From Streptomyces sp. NBC_00390 (GTDB lineage: Bacteria; Actinomycetota; Actinomycetes; Streptomycetales; Streptomycetaceae), in NCBI RefSeq assembly GCF_036057275.1, contig NZ_CP107945.1, positions 6,510,001 through 6,574,000 of the forward strand: 64,000 nt of DNA. Direction: 5' to 3'. The notes beneath the pieces were generated by a model. It was given only the letters and a program-made list of their open reading frames with translations. It did not search any database and was not told the origin of the DNA. Shown piece by piece: positions 38,807 to 47,367 of the stretch (position 1 is its first letter; every line of letters begins with the position of its first letter). Both the position numbers and the translations under genes were made by a program.

Positions 38807-39934
38807 GTGCGCGCGGCAACAGCGACGGCAGCGGCCGTCACCACTCTGCTCGGCGTCGGCGCGGCAGCGATAGCGGCCGGCCGCTACGCGAGCAACGCCG
38901 CGCTCAAGGCTCCGGTCGGGAAACCCCTGCCCGGTGACCCCCGGCTCACCGTGCACGAGACCGAAGGCGACCGCATCACCCTGACCCGCAGCCTGGCCTC
39001 GCTTCGCCCCGGCACCTACGGACTCGCAGGCTCCGGCGTCCATGCCGTCGTGGGGCAGGTGCTCGACCACGTCCCCCATGCCCCGGACACCGTCGTACGC
39101 CACCTGGTACGCGTCACCGGTGACGGCCTCGAGCGGGGCGACAAGGTCCGCCTCACTCCTCAGCTGCACAGCGGTGCCCCGGCCGACGCGCTCGGCATCG
39201 ACCACGCCGAGGTCCTCGTCCCCGGCGAACTGGGTGCGCTGCCCGCCTGGTTCGTCCCCGGTGCCCGTACCACCTGGGTCATCACCGTGCACGGTCTGGG
39301 CACCACCCGCGAACACCCTCTGAACGTCCTCGAGTTCCTGCACTCCTACCAGTTCCCGGTCCTCGACCTGGCATATCGCGGCGATGCCGGCGCTCCCCGG
39401 CCGCCGGACGGGCTCGGTCATCTCGGCGACTCCGAGTGGCGCGACCTGGACGCGGCCGTCCGCCACGCCGTTCGCCACGGCGCCGAGCGTGTCGTCGTCC
39501 ACGGCTGGTCCACCGGCGCCTCGATGGCCCTGTACGCCGCGGCCAATTCGGCGCTGCGCGACCGGATCAGCGGACTCGTCCTGGATTCCCCGGTGCTCGA
39601 CTGGCAGACCACCCTGCGCACCCTGGCCGCTGCCCGCCGCACCCCCGCCGTGCTGCTGCCGCTCGCGGTCAGAGCGGCACAGGGCAGGACCGGTCTGCAC
39701 GGCGACCGGCTGCTCCAGGCCGCCGACCCGGACGCCCTGAGGGTGCCGACGCTGATCTTCCACGGGCCGGACGACATCATTGCCCCATGGGAGCCCTCCC
39801 AGGAACTGGCCGCCCGGCGGCCGGAGCTGGTCAGCCTTCACCCGGTCCCGAACGCCCCGCACGCCGCCATGTGGAACGCCGGGCCGACCCGCTACGAGGA
39901 GGCCCTGCGCCGCTTCCTCACCCCGTTGATGTAG
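38807..39934 (+). CDS. Alpha/beta hydrolase with N-terminal membrane helix
   Basis: 375 residues from GTG 38807. An N-terminal hydrophobic helix (TAAAVTTLLGVGAAAIAAG) is probably a membrane anchor or uncleaved signal. The C-terminal alpha/beta-hydrolase domain has TWVITVHGLGTTREHPLNVL (oxyanion region), the nucleophile elbow HGWSTGASM (Ser in G-x-S-x-G), Asp in LIFHGPDDIIAPWE and His in PNAPHAAMW. The substrate is unknown. A GTG seven codons upstream (38786) is an alternative start. The frame extends much further upstream but without coding character. Confidence 0.85.
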   Translation: MRAATATAAAVTTLLGVGAAAIAAGRYASNAALKAPVGKPLPGDPRLTVHETEGDRITLTRSLASLRPGTYGLAGSGVHAVVGQVLDHVPHAPDTVVRHLVRVTGDGLERGDKVRLTPQLHSGAPADALGIDHAEVLVPGELGALPAWFVPGARTTWVITVHGLGTTREHPLNVLEFLHSYQFPVLDLAYRGDAGAPRPPDGLGHLGDSEWRDLDAAVRHAVRHGAERVVVHGWSTGASMALYAAANSALRDRISGLVLDSPVLDWQTTLRTLAAARRTPAVLLPLAVRAAQGRTGLHGDRLLQAADPDALRVPTLIFHGPDDIIAPWEPSQELAARRPELVSLHPVPNAPHAAMWNAGPTRYEEALRRFLTPLM

Positions 39935-40045
39935 ACACCGGTACGCTCCCCTCTTGTCCCTTTCGTCCCCGGTGGGGCGCCTGCCGGGCCCGGCCGCGCC
40001 GGTTCCGTTTGGGCTTTCGGGCCGTCAACGGGAAGACTGCACCCC

Positions 40046-41509
40046 GTGACGTCCCGAAAGCCTGATGAGCAATTGGCGCGCAACTCCAGACTCCGTCTTG
40101 TCCGCCCGCGGTCCCTGGCCACTGCACGACGGGCCGTGACGACCCGGCGCACCCGGCCGGCCACCAGGCCGCCCGAGGGCACGCCCGCCCCGGCGGAGCT
40201 GGCCCGCCAGGCCAGGGCGGTCCTCGCCGACGCCGTACGCATCGCCCGCTGGGCGGCCGTCGAGCGCGACCCCAGCACCGCCCCGCTCACCGACCGCACG
40301 CGGGAACGCGCCGCGGCCGCTTTGGAACTGACACCCCACCAGGTCCGGGCCGGCTGGGACCGCGCCCGTCTCGCCGGCCTGGTCGAGCTGCACGGCGACA
40401 CGGTGCGCCCCGGCTGGCGGCTGCGCGCCTGGGACCGCGACGACATGGCCGTGCTGCGCGGCTGGGTCGCCCTCTTCGACGCCTGGTCGCTGGTCCACCC
40501 CGCTCCCGAGGACATCGCGCCCACCGCGGTGGCCGAGGTCGTCGAGGCCGTGCCCCAGGTGCTCTCCCTCCTTCAGCTCTCGGACGGCCCCGTGCTCGTA
40601 CCGGCCCTGCTGGATCTGCTGCAGCAGCGCGTCGCCGAACTGCGCGAGGAACGCTGCGAGGTCCCGTACGCCGAGACGCCCGAAGCCGGACCCGCCCTCA
40701 CGGGAACAGCCCTCACGGGACCCGTCCCCGGCGAACCCGCCCTCACCGGACCCGCTGCCCCGGAGACCGGCCCGGGTGACGACGTCCCCGTGGCCGTACT
40801 GCTCGACTGGGCCCTCGAAGGCCTGTCCGCCGTCGGAGCCCTGACCCTGGAGTCCGGCCGGTCCGCCACCCTCACCCCCCTCGGCAACTGGGCGGTTTGG
40901 GTCAAGCTCGAGCAGATCTGCGTCGCTGCCCAGAGCCCCGCGGGCAATATCGAGCAGTCAGCCTCGGACATGCTGCTCGGCTGTGCCCGGCTCACCCCCG
41001 GCCCGGCGCGCGCCGAATACCGCGCCTGGCTCGCCGCCCGCACCGTCTCCAGCGCGGTCGGTGAACTCCTCGCCGTCGCCCGTGGCGAGGACGCCCTGCT
41101 GCGCGGACTCGCCTTCGAAGCGCTGCGCGTCGTCGGCGCCCCGGCGGAGGCCGAGGTGAGGTCCGCCGCCACGGAGCCGTCCCTGCGCCCCTATGTGTTG
41201 CTCTGGCTCGCCGAGTACGAAGGCGCCGACCCCGAGGACGCCGCCGACGTCCTCACCCGGGAGGAAGCGACCTGGCTGTGGGTGGACACCGCGGCGGCCG
41301 TCGCCGACCACGGTGAGCCTCAGCTCCTGCTTCGCCACCTCGACTCCGCGGTCCAGGGCACGGTCCCGGCACTCCTGGACGAACTCCGGACCGGCGGGCA
41401 CCCCCGCACCGTCCAGGTCCTGGTGGCCCTGGCCGCAGCGCACCCGGACCCCGCGCTCGCCAAGGCCGTGCGCCGGGCCGCCTTCCAGGTGCACACCGGA
41501 GGCTCCTGA
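40046..41509 (+). CDS. Conserved hypothetical protein, Streptomyces
   Basis: 487 residues. An Arg-rich N-terminus (RLRLVRPRSLATARRAVTTRR) precedes a helical body without membrane segments. LELTPHQVRAGWDRARLAGLVELHGD near residues 92-115 looks like a helix-turn-helix or winged-helix element. A Pro/Gly/Thr linker with ALTG repeats occurs around residues 215-245, and a helical repeat region resembling HEAT or armadillo folds follows to the C-terminus. The start is GTG at 40046. I know similar proteins only as uncharacterised. A regulatory or scaffolding role is possible. Confidence 0.78.
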   Translation: MTSRKPDEQLARNSRLRLVRPRSLATARRAVTTRRTRPATRPPEGTPAPAELARQARAVLADAVRIARWAAVERDPSTAPLTDRTRERAAAALELTPHQVRAGWDRARLAGLVELHGDTVRPGWRLRAWDRDDMAVLRGWVALFDAWSLVHPAPEDIAPTAVAEVVEAVPQVLSLLQLSDGPVLVPALLDLLQQRVAELREERCEVPYAETPEAGPALTGTALTGPVPGEPALTGPAAPETGPGDDVPVAVLLDWALEGLSAVGALTLESGRSATLTPLGNWAVWVKLEQICVAAQSPAGNIEQSASDMLLGCARLTPGPARAEYRAWLAARTVSSAVGELLAVARGEDALLRGLAFEALRVVGAPAEAEVRSAATEPSLRPYVLLWLAEYEGADPEDAADVLTREEATWLWVDTAAAVADHGEPQLLLRHLDSAVQGTVPALLDELRTGGHPRTVQVLVALAAAHPDPALAKAVRRAAFQVHTGGS

Positions 41510-41526
41510 CACAGGGGCGGGGAATC

Positions 41527-41934
41527 TTACGGGGACTCCGCCGCCCCCGGGGAGTACGTCCCGAAGCTCCAGATGTTGCCCTCGAGATCGCGGGTCATGT
41601 AGTCGCGCGCCCCGTAGTCCTGGTCGGTCGGCGGCATCACGATCTCCGCTCCCTGCTCCACGGCCCGGCTGTGGTGCGCGTCCACGTCGTCGACATGCAC
41701 GAACACCCCCGTCGGACCTGCCCCCTTCATCAGCTTGTCGAACTCACTGCCGGTGCCCTTGCTGCCCAGCATCACCATTCCGTTGCCGTAGGTGAGCTCG
41801 GCGTGCACCACAGCGCCGTGCTCGTCCTCGTACACCGCATGTTCGGTGAAGCCGAAGGCCTCGGTGAGCTGCCGGATGGCGGCCTTGGCGTCCGCGTACA
41901 CCAGCGTCGGACAGATGCTCGGCGACTGAGTCAT
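41527..41934 (-). CDS. VOC-family (glyoxalase/bleomycin-resistance) protein
   Basis: 135 residues with two beta-alpha-beta-beta-beta modules. CPTLVYADAKAAIRQLTEAFGF opens the first and VFVHVDDVDAHHSRAVEQGAEI the second. The end motif YMTRDLEGNIWSFGTY is typical of PhnB/glyoxalase-like members. The ATG at 41934 has GAGGAG eight bases upstream, better than the GTG at 41943. The function (binding, resistance or isomerase) cannot be specified. It converges with the preceding gene with a 17-bp gap. Confidence 0.9.
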   Translation of the reverse strand: MTQSPSICPTLVYADAKAAIRQLTEAFGFTEHAVYEDEHGAVVHAELTYGNGMVMLGSKGTGSEFDKLMKGAGPTGVFVHVDDVDAHHSRAVEQGAEIVMPPTDQDYGARDYMTRDLEGNIWSFGTYSPGAAESP

Positions 41935-42055
41935 CCCGATCACTCCTCAACTTGCTCGACGACGCGCATGTGATCTGTGTCTCAGATCCGGCACTCAGTC
42001 TGGCACCCGCCACTGACAACGCCCGGCCGCACCGCGGCACTCCGGCGCCCTGCGC

Positions 42056-42945
42056 TCAGCGGAAGGTGTTGCAGCGAGCCATGTCGCCCGTGCGGTAGCC
42101 GGTGTGGAACCACTCCTGGCGCTGTGCCGCCGAGCCGTGCGTCCAGGACTCCGGGGTGACCCGGCCCTGGTACCTCGCCTGGATGCGGTCGTCGCCCACC
42201 GCCGCCGCCGCGTCCAGACCGTCCCGGATGTCCTGGTCGGTGAGCAAGGTCAGCAGCCGCCGGCCCGTCTTCTCGTCCGGCGAGGCCGCGCGTGGTGTGC
42301 CCACACCCCGGCGTAGCAGTCCGCCTGCAGTTCCACGCGCACCGCGTTGCTGCCCGCGCCCTGCTGTCCGTCCTGCGCCCGCTGCAGCGTGCCCAGCAGG
42401 TTCTGCACGTGGTGCCCGTACTCGTGGGCCACCACGTAGGCCTGCGCGAACGAGCCGCCGGTCGCCCCGAACCTGGTCCGCAGATCGTCGAAGAAGCCCA
42501 GGTCCAGATGGACCTTCCGGTCGGCAGGGCAGTAGAACGGCCCCACCTCTGCGGTCGCCGTCCCGCAGGCGGTCCGCACCTGCCCGGTGAAGATCACCGT
42601 CTGCGCCGGTGAGTAACGCCCCCCGCGCCGCTGGAACTCCGCCCTCCAGAGGTCCTGGACGTTGTTGACCACCGCGACGATCCGGCAGTCCTCCCGGGTG
42701 TTCGCGTCCACCCCCTTGCGGCAGGCCTTCGCGACCTCCGACTGCGACGACGAGGTCGCCACCGGTTCGGGGTCGCCGGAGGACAGCCCGAGCTGCTCGG
42801 GCCCCACTCCGAAGAAGAGCCCCAGGATCACCGCGACGATGCCGGCGATCCCGCCGCCGATCGTGGCCCTGCCTCCCGGGACACGGCTGCCCCGGACGTC
42901 CTGTACCTCGGACGTGTCCAGATCGGCGTCGTCGTCGAACTGCAC
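42056..42945 (-). pseudogene. Neutral zinc metallopeptidase (YpfJ type), split by a frameshift
   Basis: From GTG 42945 the protein has an N-terminal membrane helix (about residues 32-48) and a metallopeptidase domain with zinc motif HEYGHH at 174-179 and ELQADCYAG from 205. After WAHHA, near 42288-42294, the frame is lost and the original would stop at 42250 with a nonsense tail. The true continuation, SPDEKTGRR through SWTHGSAAQRQEWFHTGY to ARCNTFR and a stop at 42056, lies in another frame. One base is missing. The catalytic residues precede the break, but about 77 C-terminal residues are uncoupled. Confidence 0.8.
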
Positions 42946-43189
42946 GAGCCACCACCTCTTGCTCCACGCTCTTGCCGCCGCGGCGCGGGCAACGAGCCGC
43001 CCTGCCGCCGAGTATCGACCAGCCTTGCGCTGTATGCCCCTTTTGTTGGACGGTCGGGTCCATTGGGCGGGCGACCCCGCATCGCGGCGATCGGGCGCCC
43101 CAGGGTGGTGCCGCAGGGGTGGTGCCAGGAGCGGTGTTCGCGGCGCCGGACGTGACGGCCGCCACGGAAAACCACTTGCCCCGCCCCGT

Positions 43190-43195
43190 TAGACT
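43190..43195 (+). promoter_or_regulatory. TAGACT -10 element for a leaderless transcript
   Basis: TAGACT ends 7 bp before the ATG at 43203, which places the expected transcription start at or next to that ATG. This implies a leaderless upstream ORF on the ABC-F mRNA. Confidence 0.55.
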
Positions 43196-43202
43196 GGGCC
43201 GT

Positions 43203-43226
43203 ATGGCAATTCTCCTTGTGCATTAG
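43203..43226 (+). CDS. Seven-codon upstream ORF (MAILLVH) ahead of the ABC-F gene
   Basis: ATG GCA ATT CTC CTT GTG CAT TAG. The -10-like TAGACT just upstream and the absence of a ribosome site suggest leaderless translation. The stop-codon G begins a GACGGCG element that pairs with CGCCGTC at 43258-43264. A ribosome stalled on this ORF would alter that folding. Leader peptides of this size control antibiotic-responsive ABC-F genes elsewhere. The regulatory role here is inferred. Confidence 0.5.
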   Translation: MAILLVH

Positions 43227-43264
43227 ACGGCGTCGCAGCGTCGACCACCCGTCCCTCCGCCGTC
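43226..43264 (+). promoter_or_regulatory. Leader hairpin between the upstream ORF and the ABC-F gene
   Basis: GACGGCG (43226-43232) can pair with CGCCGTC (43258-43264), starting at the last base of the upstream ORF stop and ending 12 bp before the GGAG ribosome site (43276-43279). It is a candidate attenuator or translation-control element. Confidence 0.4.
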
Positions 43265-43288
43265 CATACCGCCTTGGAGTATTACCCC

Positions 43289-44887
43289 GTGATCACCGCA
43301 TCCGGAGTCGAGCTGCGCGCAGGCGCCCGCGTCCTCATCGAATCCGCTTCCTTCCGTATCGCCAAGGGTGACCGTGTCGGTCTCGTCGGCCGCAACGGAG
43401 CCGGCAAGACCACCCTCACCAAGTGCCTTGCGGGTGAAGGCATCCCCGCCGGCGGCACCATCACCCGTTCCGGCGAGGTCGGCTACCTCCCGCAGGACCC
43501 GCGCACCGGCGATCTCGACGTCCTGGCACGCGACCGCATCCTCTCCGCCCGCGGACTCGACCTCCTGATCCGCAAGATGCGCCTGAACGAGGAGCGCATC
43601 GCGACCGGCCAGGGAGCCACCCGCGAAAAGGCGCTGCGGCAGTACGAGCGTCAGGAGACGGAGTTCCTCACCAAGGGCGGTTACTCCGCCGAGGCCGAGG
43701 CCTCCACCATCGCCGCCGCGCTCGGCCTGCCCGACCGGGTGCTCGGCCAGCCCCTCCATACGCTCTCCGGCGGTCAGCGCCGCCGGGTCGAGCTGGCCCG
43801 CATCCTCTTCTCGGACGCCGACACCCTGCTGCTCGACGAGCCGACCAACCACCTGGACGCCGACTCCATCGTCTGGCTGCGCGACTACCTCAAGACCTAC
43901 CGTGGCGGCTTCATCGTGATCTCCCACGACGTCGATCTGGTCGAGACGGTCGTCAACAAGGTCTTCTATCTGGACGCCAACCGCTCCCAGATCGACGTCT
44001 ACAACATGGGCTGGAAGCTCTACCAGCAGCAGCGCGAGGCCGATGAGAAGCGCCGCAAGCGCGAGCGGCAGAACGCCGAGAAGAAGGCCGCCGCCCTCAA
44101 CACGCAGGCCGACAAGATGCGCGCGAAGGCCACCAAGACGGTCGCCGCACAGAACATGGCCAAGCGCGCGGAGCGCCTGCTCGCCGGGCTCGACGAGGTG
44201 CGGGTCGCCGACAAGGTCGCCAAGCTGCGCTTCCCGGAACCCGCTCCCTGCGGCAAGACCCCGCTGACGGCGGAGGGCCTGTCCAAGTCGTACGGCTCGC
44301 TCGAGATCTTCACGGATGTCGACCTCGCGATCGACAAGGGCTCGCGTGTGGTCATCCTCGGCCTCAACGGCGCCGGCAAGACCACGCTCCTGCGGCTCCT
44401 GGCCGGTGTCGAGAAGCCGGACACGGGCGAGGTCACCCCGGGCCACGGCCTCAAGCTCGGCTACTACGCGCAGGAGCACGAGACGCTCGACCCGGACCGC
44501 ACGGTGCTGGAGAACATGCGCTCCTCCGCGCCCGACCTCGACCTGGTCGCGGTGCGCAAGACGCTCGGCTCTTTCCTGTTCTCCGGTGACGACGTCGACA
44601 AGCCGGCGGGCGTGCTGTCCGGTGGTGAGAAGACCCGGTTGGCGCTGGCCACCCTGGTCGTCTCCTCGGCCAACGTCCTGCTGCTGGACGAGCCCACCAA
44701 CAACCTCGACCCCGCCAGCCGTGAGGAGATCCTCGGCGCGCTGCGCACCTACAAGGGTGCCGTCATCCTCGTCACCCACGACGAGGGCGCGGTCGAGGCG
44801 CTCGAGCCGGAGCGGATCATCCTGCTTCCGGACGGCGTGGAGGACCTGTGGGGCGCTGACTACGCCGACCTGGTGGCGCTCGCCTGA
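43289..44887 (+). CDS. ABC-F family ATP-binding protein (ribosome-associated)
   Basis: 532 residues, two ABC domains without membrane segments. The first has Walker A GRNGAGKTTL, signature LSGGQRRRVELARILF and Walker B TLLLDEPTNHLD. The second has GLNGAGKTTLL, LSGGEKTRLALATLV and LLLDEPTNNLDP. A charged linker rich in Lys/Arg/Glu (EKRRKRERQNAEKKAAAL) is the P-site tRNA interaction motif region. Members relieve ribosome stalling or protect it from antibiotics. The GTG at 43289 has GGAG nine bases upstream. A short upstream ORF and a hairpin precede it and a strong terminator follows. Confidence 0.95.
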   Translation: MITASGVELRAGARVLIESASFRIAKGDRVGLVGRNGAGKTTLTKCLAGEGIPAGGTITRSGEVGYLPQDPRTGDLDVLARDRILSARGLDLLIRKMRLNEERIATGQGATREKALRQYERQETEFLTKGGYSAEAEASTIAAALGLPDRVLGQPLHTLSGGQRRRVELARILFSDADTLLLDEPTNHLDADSIVWLRDYLKTYRGGFIVISHDVDLVETVVNKVFYLDANRSQIDVYNMGWKLYQQQREADEKRRKRERQNAEKKAAALNTQADKMRAKATKTVAAQNMAKRAERLLAGLDEVRVADKVAKLRFPEPAPCGKTPLTAEGLSKSYGSLEIFTDVDLAIDKGSRVVILGLNGAGKTTLLRLLAGVEKPDTGEVTPGHGLKLGYYAQEHETLDPDRTVLENMRSSAPDLDLVAVRKTLGSFLFSGDDVDKPAGVLSGGEKTRLALATLVVSSANVLLLDEPTNNLDPASREEILGALRTYKGAVILVTHDEGAVEALEPERIILLPDGVEDLWGADYADLVALA

Positions 44888-44897
44888 CGACCGGCTC

Positions 44898-44924
44898 CGG
44901 CCCGGCCCGCCACGGGCCGGGCCG
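44898..44924 (+). terminator. 12-bp stem terminator with T run
   Basis: CGGCCCGGCCCG (44898-44909) pairs with CGGGCCGGGCCG (44913-44924) and is followed by TTTCCG. It lies 10 bp after the ABC-F stop. Confidence 0.88.
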
Positions 44925-44955
44925 TTTCCGTTACCGGACGCTGCCGCACGGTGTT

Positions 44956-44993
44956 GATCCACTCCGTATGGATCATTCGGCCTACGCGTGATC
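44956..44993. promoter_or_regulatory. GATC cluster upstream of gbn
   Basis: GATC occurs at 44956, 44971 and 44990. The last two lie in an inverted repeat, ATGGATCA (44968-44975) and TGATCCAT (44989-44996). Another GATCAT lies at 45238, just before the gbn ribosome site. Gbn is reported to bind GATC-containing sites, so this may be an autoregulatory element. The rest of the 44925-45280 gap shows no supported gene. Confidence 0.5.
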
Positions 44994-45280
44994 CATCATC
45001 TGTGTGAGTGCGTCTCGTATCACGGCGTGGCGCCGAGCGGACCGTGTCCGTCCGCTCCCGTGCGGTGCCCTTGCGTCGCTGCACGGCGCTGACCTGGTCC
45101 TTTCCATGGCGCTCGGCTCGAGGGGGTCCTTTCGGCCGATCGGAATGCAGGATTCCGGCGGTGTCGGGCCTCCGGTGCATCGCCAAGCCTTTTGCACTGA
45201 CCTTGCCGAATGGGTGGCCAGGATGCCCATGAGGGGTGATCATGAGAAGTCCAGAGCGCACTTCCCATGAGGAGGCACGG

Positions 45281-45502
45281 GTGGCCGAGACTCTGAAGAA
45301 GGGCAGCCGGGTGACCGGCGCCGCGCGCGACAAGCTCGCGGCAGACCTGAAGAAGAAGTACGACTCCGGTGCGAGCATCCGGGCGTTGGCCGAAGAGACC
45401 GGCCGCTCCTACGGATTCGTCCACCGGATGCTGAGCGAGTCCGGAGTCACGCTGCGGGGACGCGGCGGAGCGACGCGAGGCAAGAAGACGGCCTCGGCCT
45501 GA
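45281..45502 (+). CDS. gbn: Gbn-type small helix-turn-helix nucleoid-associated protein
   Basis: 73 residues, highly basic. A central helix-turn-helix is SIRALAEETGRSYGFVHRML, preceded by KLAADLKKKYDSG and followed by a Gly/Arg/Lys tail (GRGGATRGKK). It matches the S. coelicolor SCO1839 (Gbn) family, described as a GATC-binding nucleoid-associated protein that affects development and antibiotic production. The GTG at 45281 has GAGGAGG at the correct distance. In-frame ATGs at 45236 and 45242 would add an unlikely extension. GATC clusters flank the gene on both sides. Confidence 0.9.
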   Translation: MAETLKKGSRVTGAARDKLAADLKKKYDSGASIRALAEETGRSYGFVHRMLSESGVTLRGRGGATRGKKTASA

Positions 45503-45512
45503 CGGTTCGGCC

Positions 45513-45550
45513 GATCGGCGCGATTCGATCGGGTCGATCGAGGCGAATCG
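45513..45550. promoter_or_regulatory. GATC cluster and stem downstream of gbn
   Basis: GATC occurs at 45513, 45527 and 45536. CGATTCG (45521-45527) pairs with CGAATCG (45544-45550). The element may end the gbn transcript, bind Gbn, or both. Confidence 0.45.
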
Positions 45551-45713
45551 TTCAAGGAAGGGTCGTTCAAGGCGGTCGTGGCTCCTTCGGTCCACCGGTT
45601 CACACGCGGTGGCCACCCGGTCGGGCATCCGGTCGGCCGGGTGGTTACTGTGCAGTCACTTATCTTGGTAGAGCTCTTGGCAGAGCTGACTGCACCTGAA
45701 CCGGAGGCGCCTT

Positions 45714-46505
45714 ATGACTTCGCCCGACTCTGTGCTCGACAAGGACGGCGTACGGCTCACCGTCGAGGACGCGGTTGCCACGGTGACCCTGACCAACCCG
45801 GACAAGCGCAACGCCCAATCTCCTGCGCTGTGGCGGGCGTTGGTGCACGCGGGTCGGTCACTGCCGGGCAATGTGCGGGTCGTGGTGCTGCGCGGTGAGG
45901 GCAAGTCCTTCTCCGCGGGGCTCGACCGGCAGGCCTTCACGCCCGAGGGCTTCGACGGCGAGCCGTCCTTCATCGATCTCGCACGCGGCTCCGATGCGGA
46001 GCTCGACGCGGTCATCGCCGAGTACCAGGAAGCGTTCACCTGGTGGCGCCGCAGTGACATCGTCACGATCGCGGCGGTCCAGGGGCATGCGATCGGCGCC
46101 GGCTTCCAGCTCGCCCTCGCCTGCGACCTGCGGGTCGTCGCGCAGGACGTGCAGTTCGCCATGCGTGAGACCAGCCTCGGTCTCGTTCCCGATCTCACCG
46201 GTACGCACCCTCTGGTGTCGCTCGTCGGCTATGCCCGTGCACTCGAGATCTGTGCGACCGGCCGCTTCGTCCACGCGGAGGAGGCCGAGCGTACGGGCCT
46301 GGCCAACCTGGTCGTGGCACCGGAGGAGCTCGACGGCGCCGTCCAGGACCTGGCCGCGGCGCTGATCGCCGCGCCCCGGGACGCGGTGATCGAAACGAAG
46401 GCACTGCTCCAGGGCGCCGCCGGCCGGACCTACGAGGACCAGCGGGTCGCGGAGCGTGCGGCCCAGGCGCGGCGGCTGCGCGACCTGGCCGGCCTGTCGG
46501 ACTGA
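45714..46505 (+). CDS. Enoyl-CoA hydratase/isomerase family protein
   Basis: 263 residues of crotonase fold. The N-terminal LTVEDAVATVTLTNPDKRNAQ, the CoA/oxyanion-hole segments GEGKSFSAGLDRQAF and VQGHAIGAGFQLALACDLRV, and ETSLGLVPDLTGTHPLVSLVG are present. The catalytic Glu expected near the GFQLALA helix is not in its usual place, and an Asp (PDLTGTH) takes the position typical of isomerases. The substrate is therefore uncertain. It probably acts in fatty-acid or amino-acid breakdown. Confidence 0.92.
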   Translation: MTSPDSVLDKDGVRLTVEDAVATVTLTNPDKRNAQSPALWRALVHAGRSLPGNVRVVVLRGEGKSFSAGLDRQAFTPEGFDGEPSFIDLARGSDAELDAVIAEYQEAFTWWRRSDIVTIAAVQGHAIGAGFQLALACDLRVVAQDVQFAMRETSLGLVPDLTGTHPLVSLVGYARALEICATGRFVHAEEAERTGLANLVVAPEELDGAVQDLAAALIAAPRDAVIETKALLQGAAGRTYEDQRVAERAAQARRLRDLAGLSD

Positions 46506-46546
46506 CGCTCCCGATCGACTCGGCCGGACCGACGCCTCCGGCGTCG

Positions 46547-46580
46547 ACTCGGCGCGTCCGCATGCAGGCGCGCCGAGTCC
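46547..46580 (+). terminator. 11-bp stem terminator between convergent genes
   Basis: GACTCGGCGCG (46547-46557) pairs with CGCGCCGAGTC (46570-46580). It lies between the convergent hydratase gene and the envelope-stress-associated gene ending at 46606. Confidence 0.8.
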
Positions 46581-46605
46581 TGGGCCCGCGGTCACCTGTA
46601 CGCCG

Positions 46606-47277
46606 TCAGGGCACCGACGTGATCAGGACCGCCACCGCACGGCCGTCGTCAAGGGCATCGGAGACCGCGGCGCGGACCGCGCGGGCGACATCCAAGGGGC
46701 GATGGCCCACGGCCGTCGCCAGCTCGACCCGGACATGGTCCGGCTCGTGATGCACGGCCACCCCCAGCGTGGCCGTCAGATGCGCCACCCCTTCGGTCGC
46801 CGCCGCGGCCTCACCCGCCGCATCCGTGGCGTCGACCGCACGCACCCGGTGCGCGTCGGTGCCATCACGTCCGCGGGGCGCCGTGTCCAGCAGTTCGCTC
46901 ACCAGAAGGTCCACCTCCGCGATCTCCAGACCCAGCCGGTCCGACGCCACCGCGAGCAGCTCCGCCCTCAACTCGGCCGCCAGCGCGGGCAATGGCTCCC
47001 ATTCCCAGACCGCGACCTCCGCTTCCAGGCGCAGCGGACCCGGCGGCAGGGCGCTCGGCGGAGGCGGTACGGCCGGCTCCGCGGTCGTGCCCGGGTCCGC
47101 GAGGGTCAGCCGGATCCGGCGCAGCGCCGCTCCCGGCACCGTGGCAGCAACACGGCGCAGCACCGGAGCGGCCGCCTGCTCACTCAACCAGGCTCCGTCC
47201 CCCGGCCCGCCCAGGGGGAGCAAGCTGCCCAGGTCCATCGCCCGCCGTACCCGCCGCACCGCATCCGCACCGGTCAT
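46606..47277 (-). CDS. Asp23-cluster-associated hypothetical protein
   Basis: 223 residues, soluble, Ala/Leu-rich. It begins MTGADAVRRVRRAMDLGSLLPLGG and ends AVAVLITSVP. Its second half (VDLLVSELLDT, HEPDHVRVELATAVGHRPLDVARAVRAAVSDAL) has the strand/helix pattern of an Asp23/Gls24 domain, comparable to the divergent Asp23 genes next door. Such proteins are annotated in streptomycetes under unrelated names. It is divergent from the Asp23 gene at 47368 with a 90-bp gap, so the two share a control region. Confidence 0.8.
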   Translation of the reverse strand: MTGADAVRRVRRAMDLGSLLPLGGPGDGAWLSEQAAAPVLRRVAATVPGAALRRIRLTLADPGTTAEPAVPPPPSALPPGPLRLEAEVAVWEWEPLPALAAELRAELLAVASDRLGLEIAEVDLLVSELLDTAPRGRDGTDAHRVRAVDATDAAGEAAAATEGVAHLTATLGVAVHHEPDHVRVELATAVGHRPLDVARAVRAAVSDALDDGRAVAVLITSVP

Positions 47278-47367
47278 TGCTCCAGCCTGCCGCATCCCCG
47301 GCGCGAGACGGGGCAAGCGCACTTAATGTGGGCAAGGAGGCCACCACCGCCCGGAGAGGACAAGGCG

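Noticed and set aside
45004..45270. 88-codon plus-strand open frame upstream of gbn
   Set aside because: It has no ribosome site and no coding-like composition, and it runs into the gbn leader. It is better explained as a control region.
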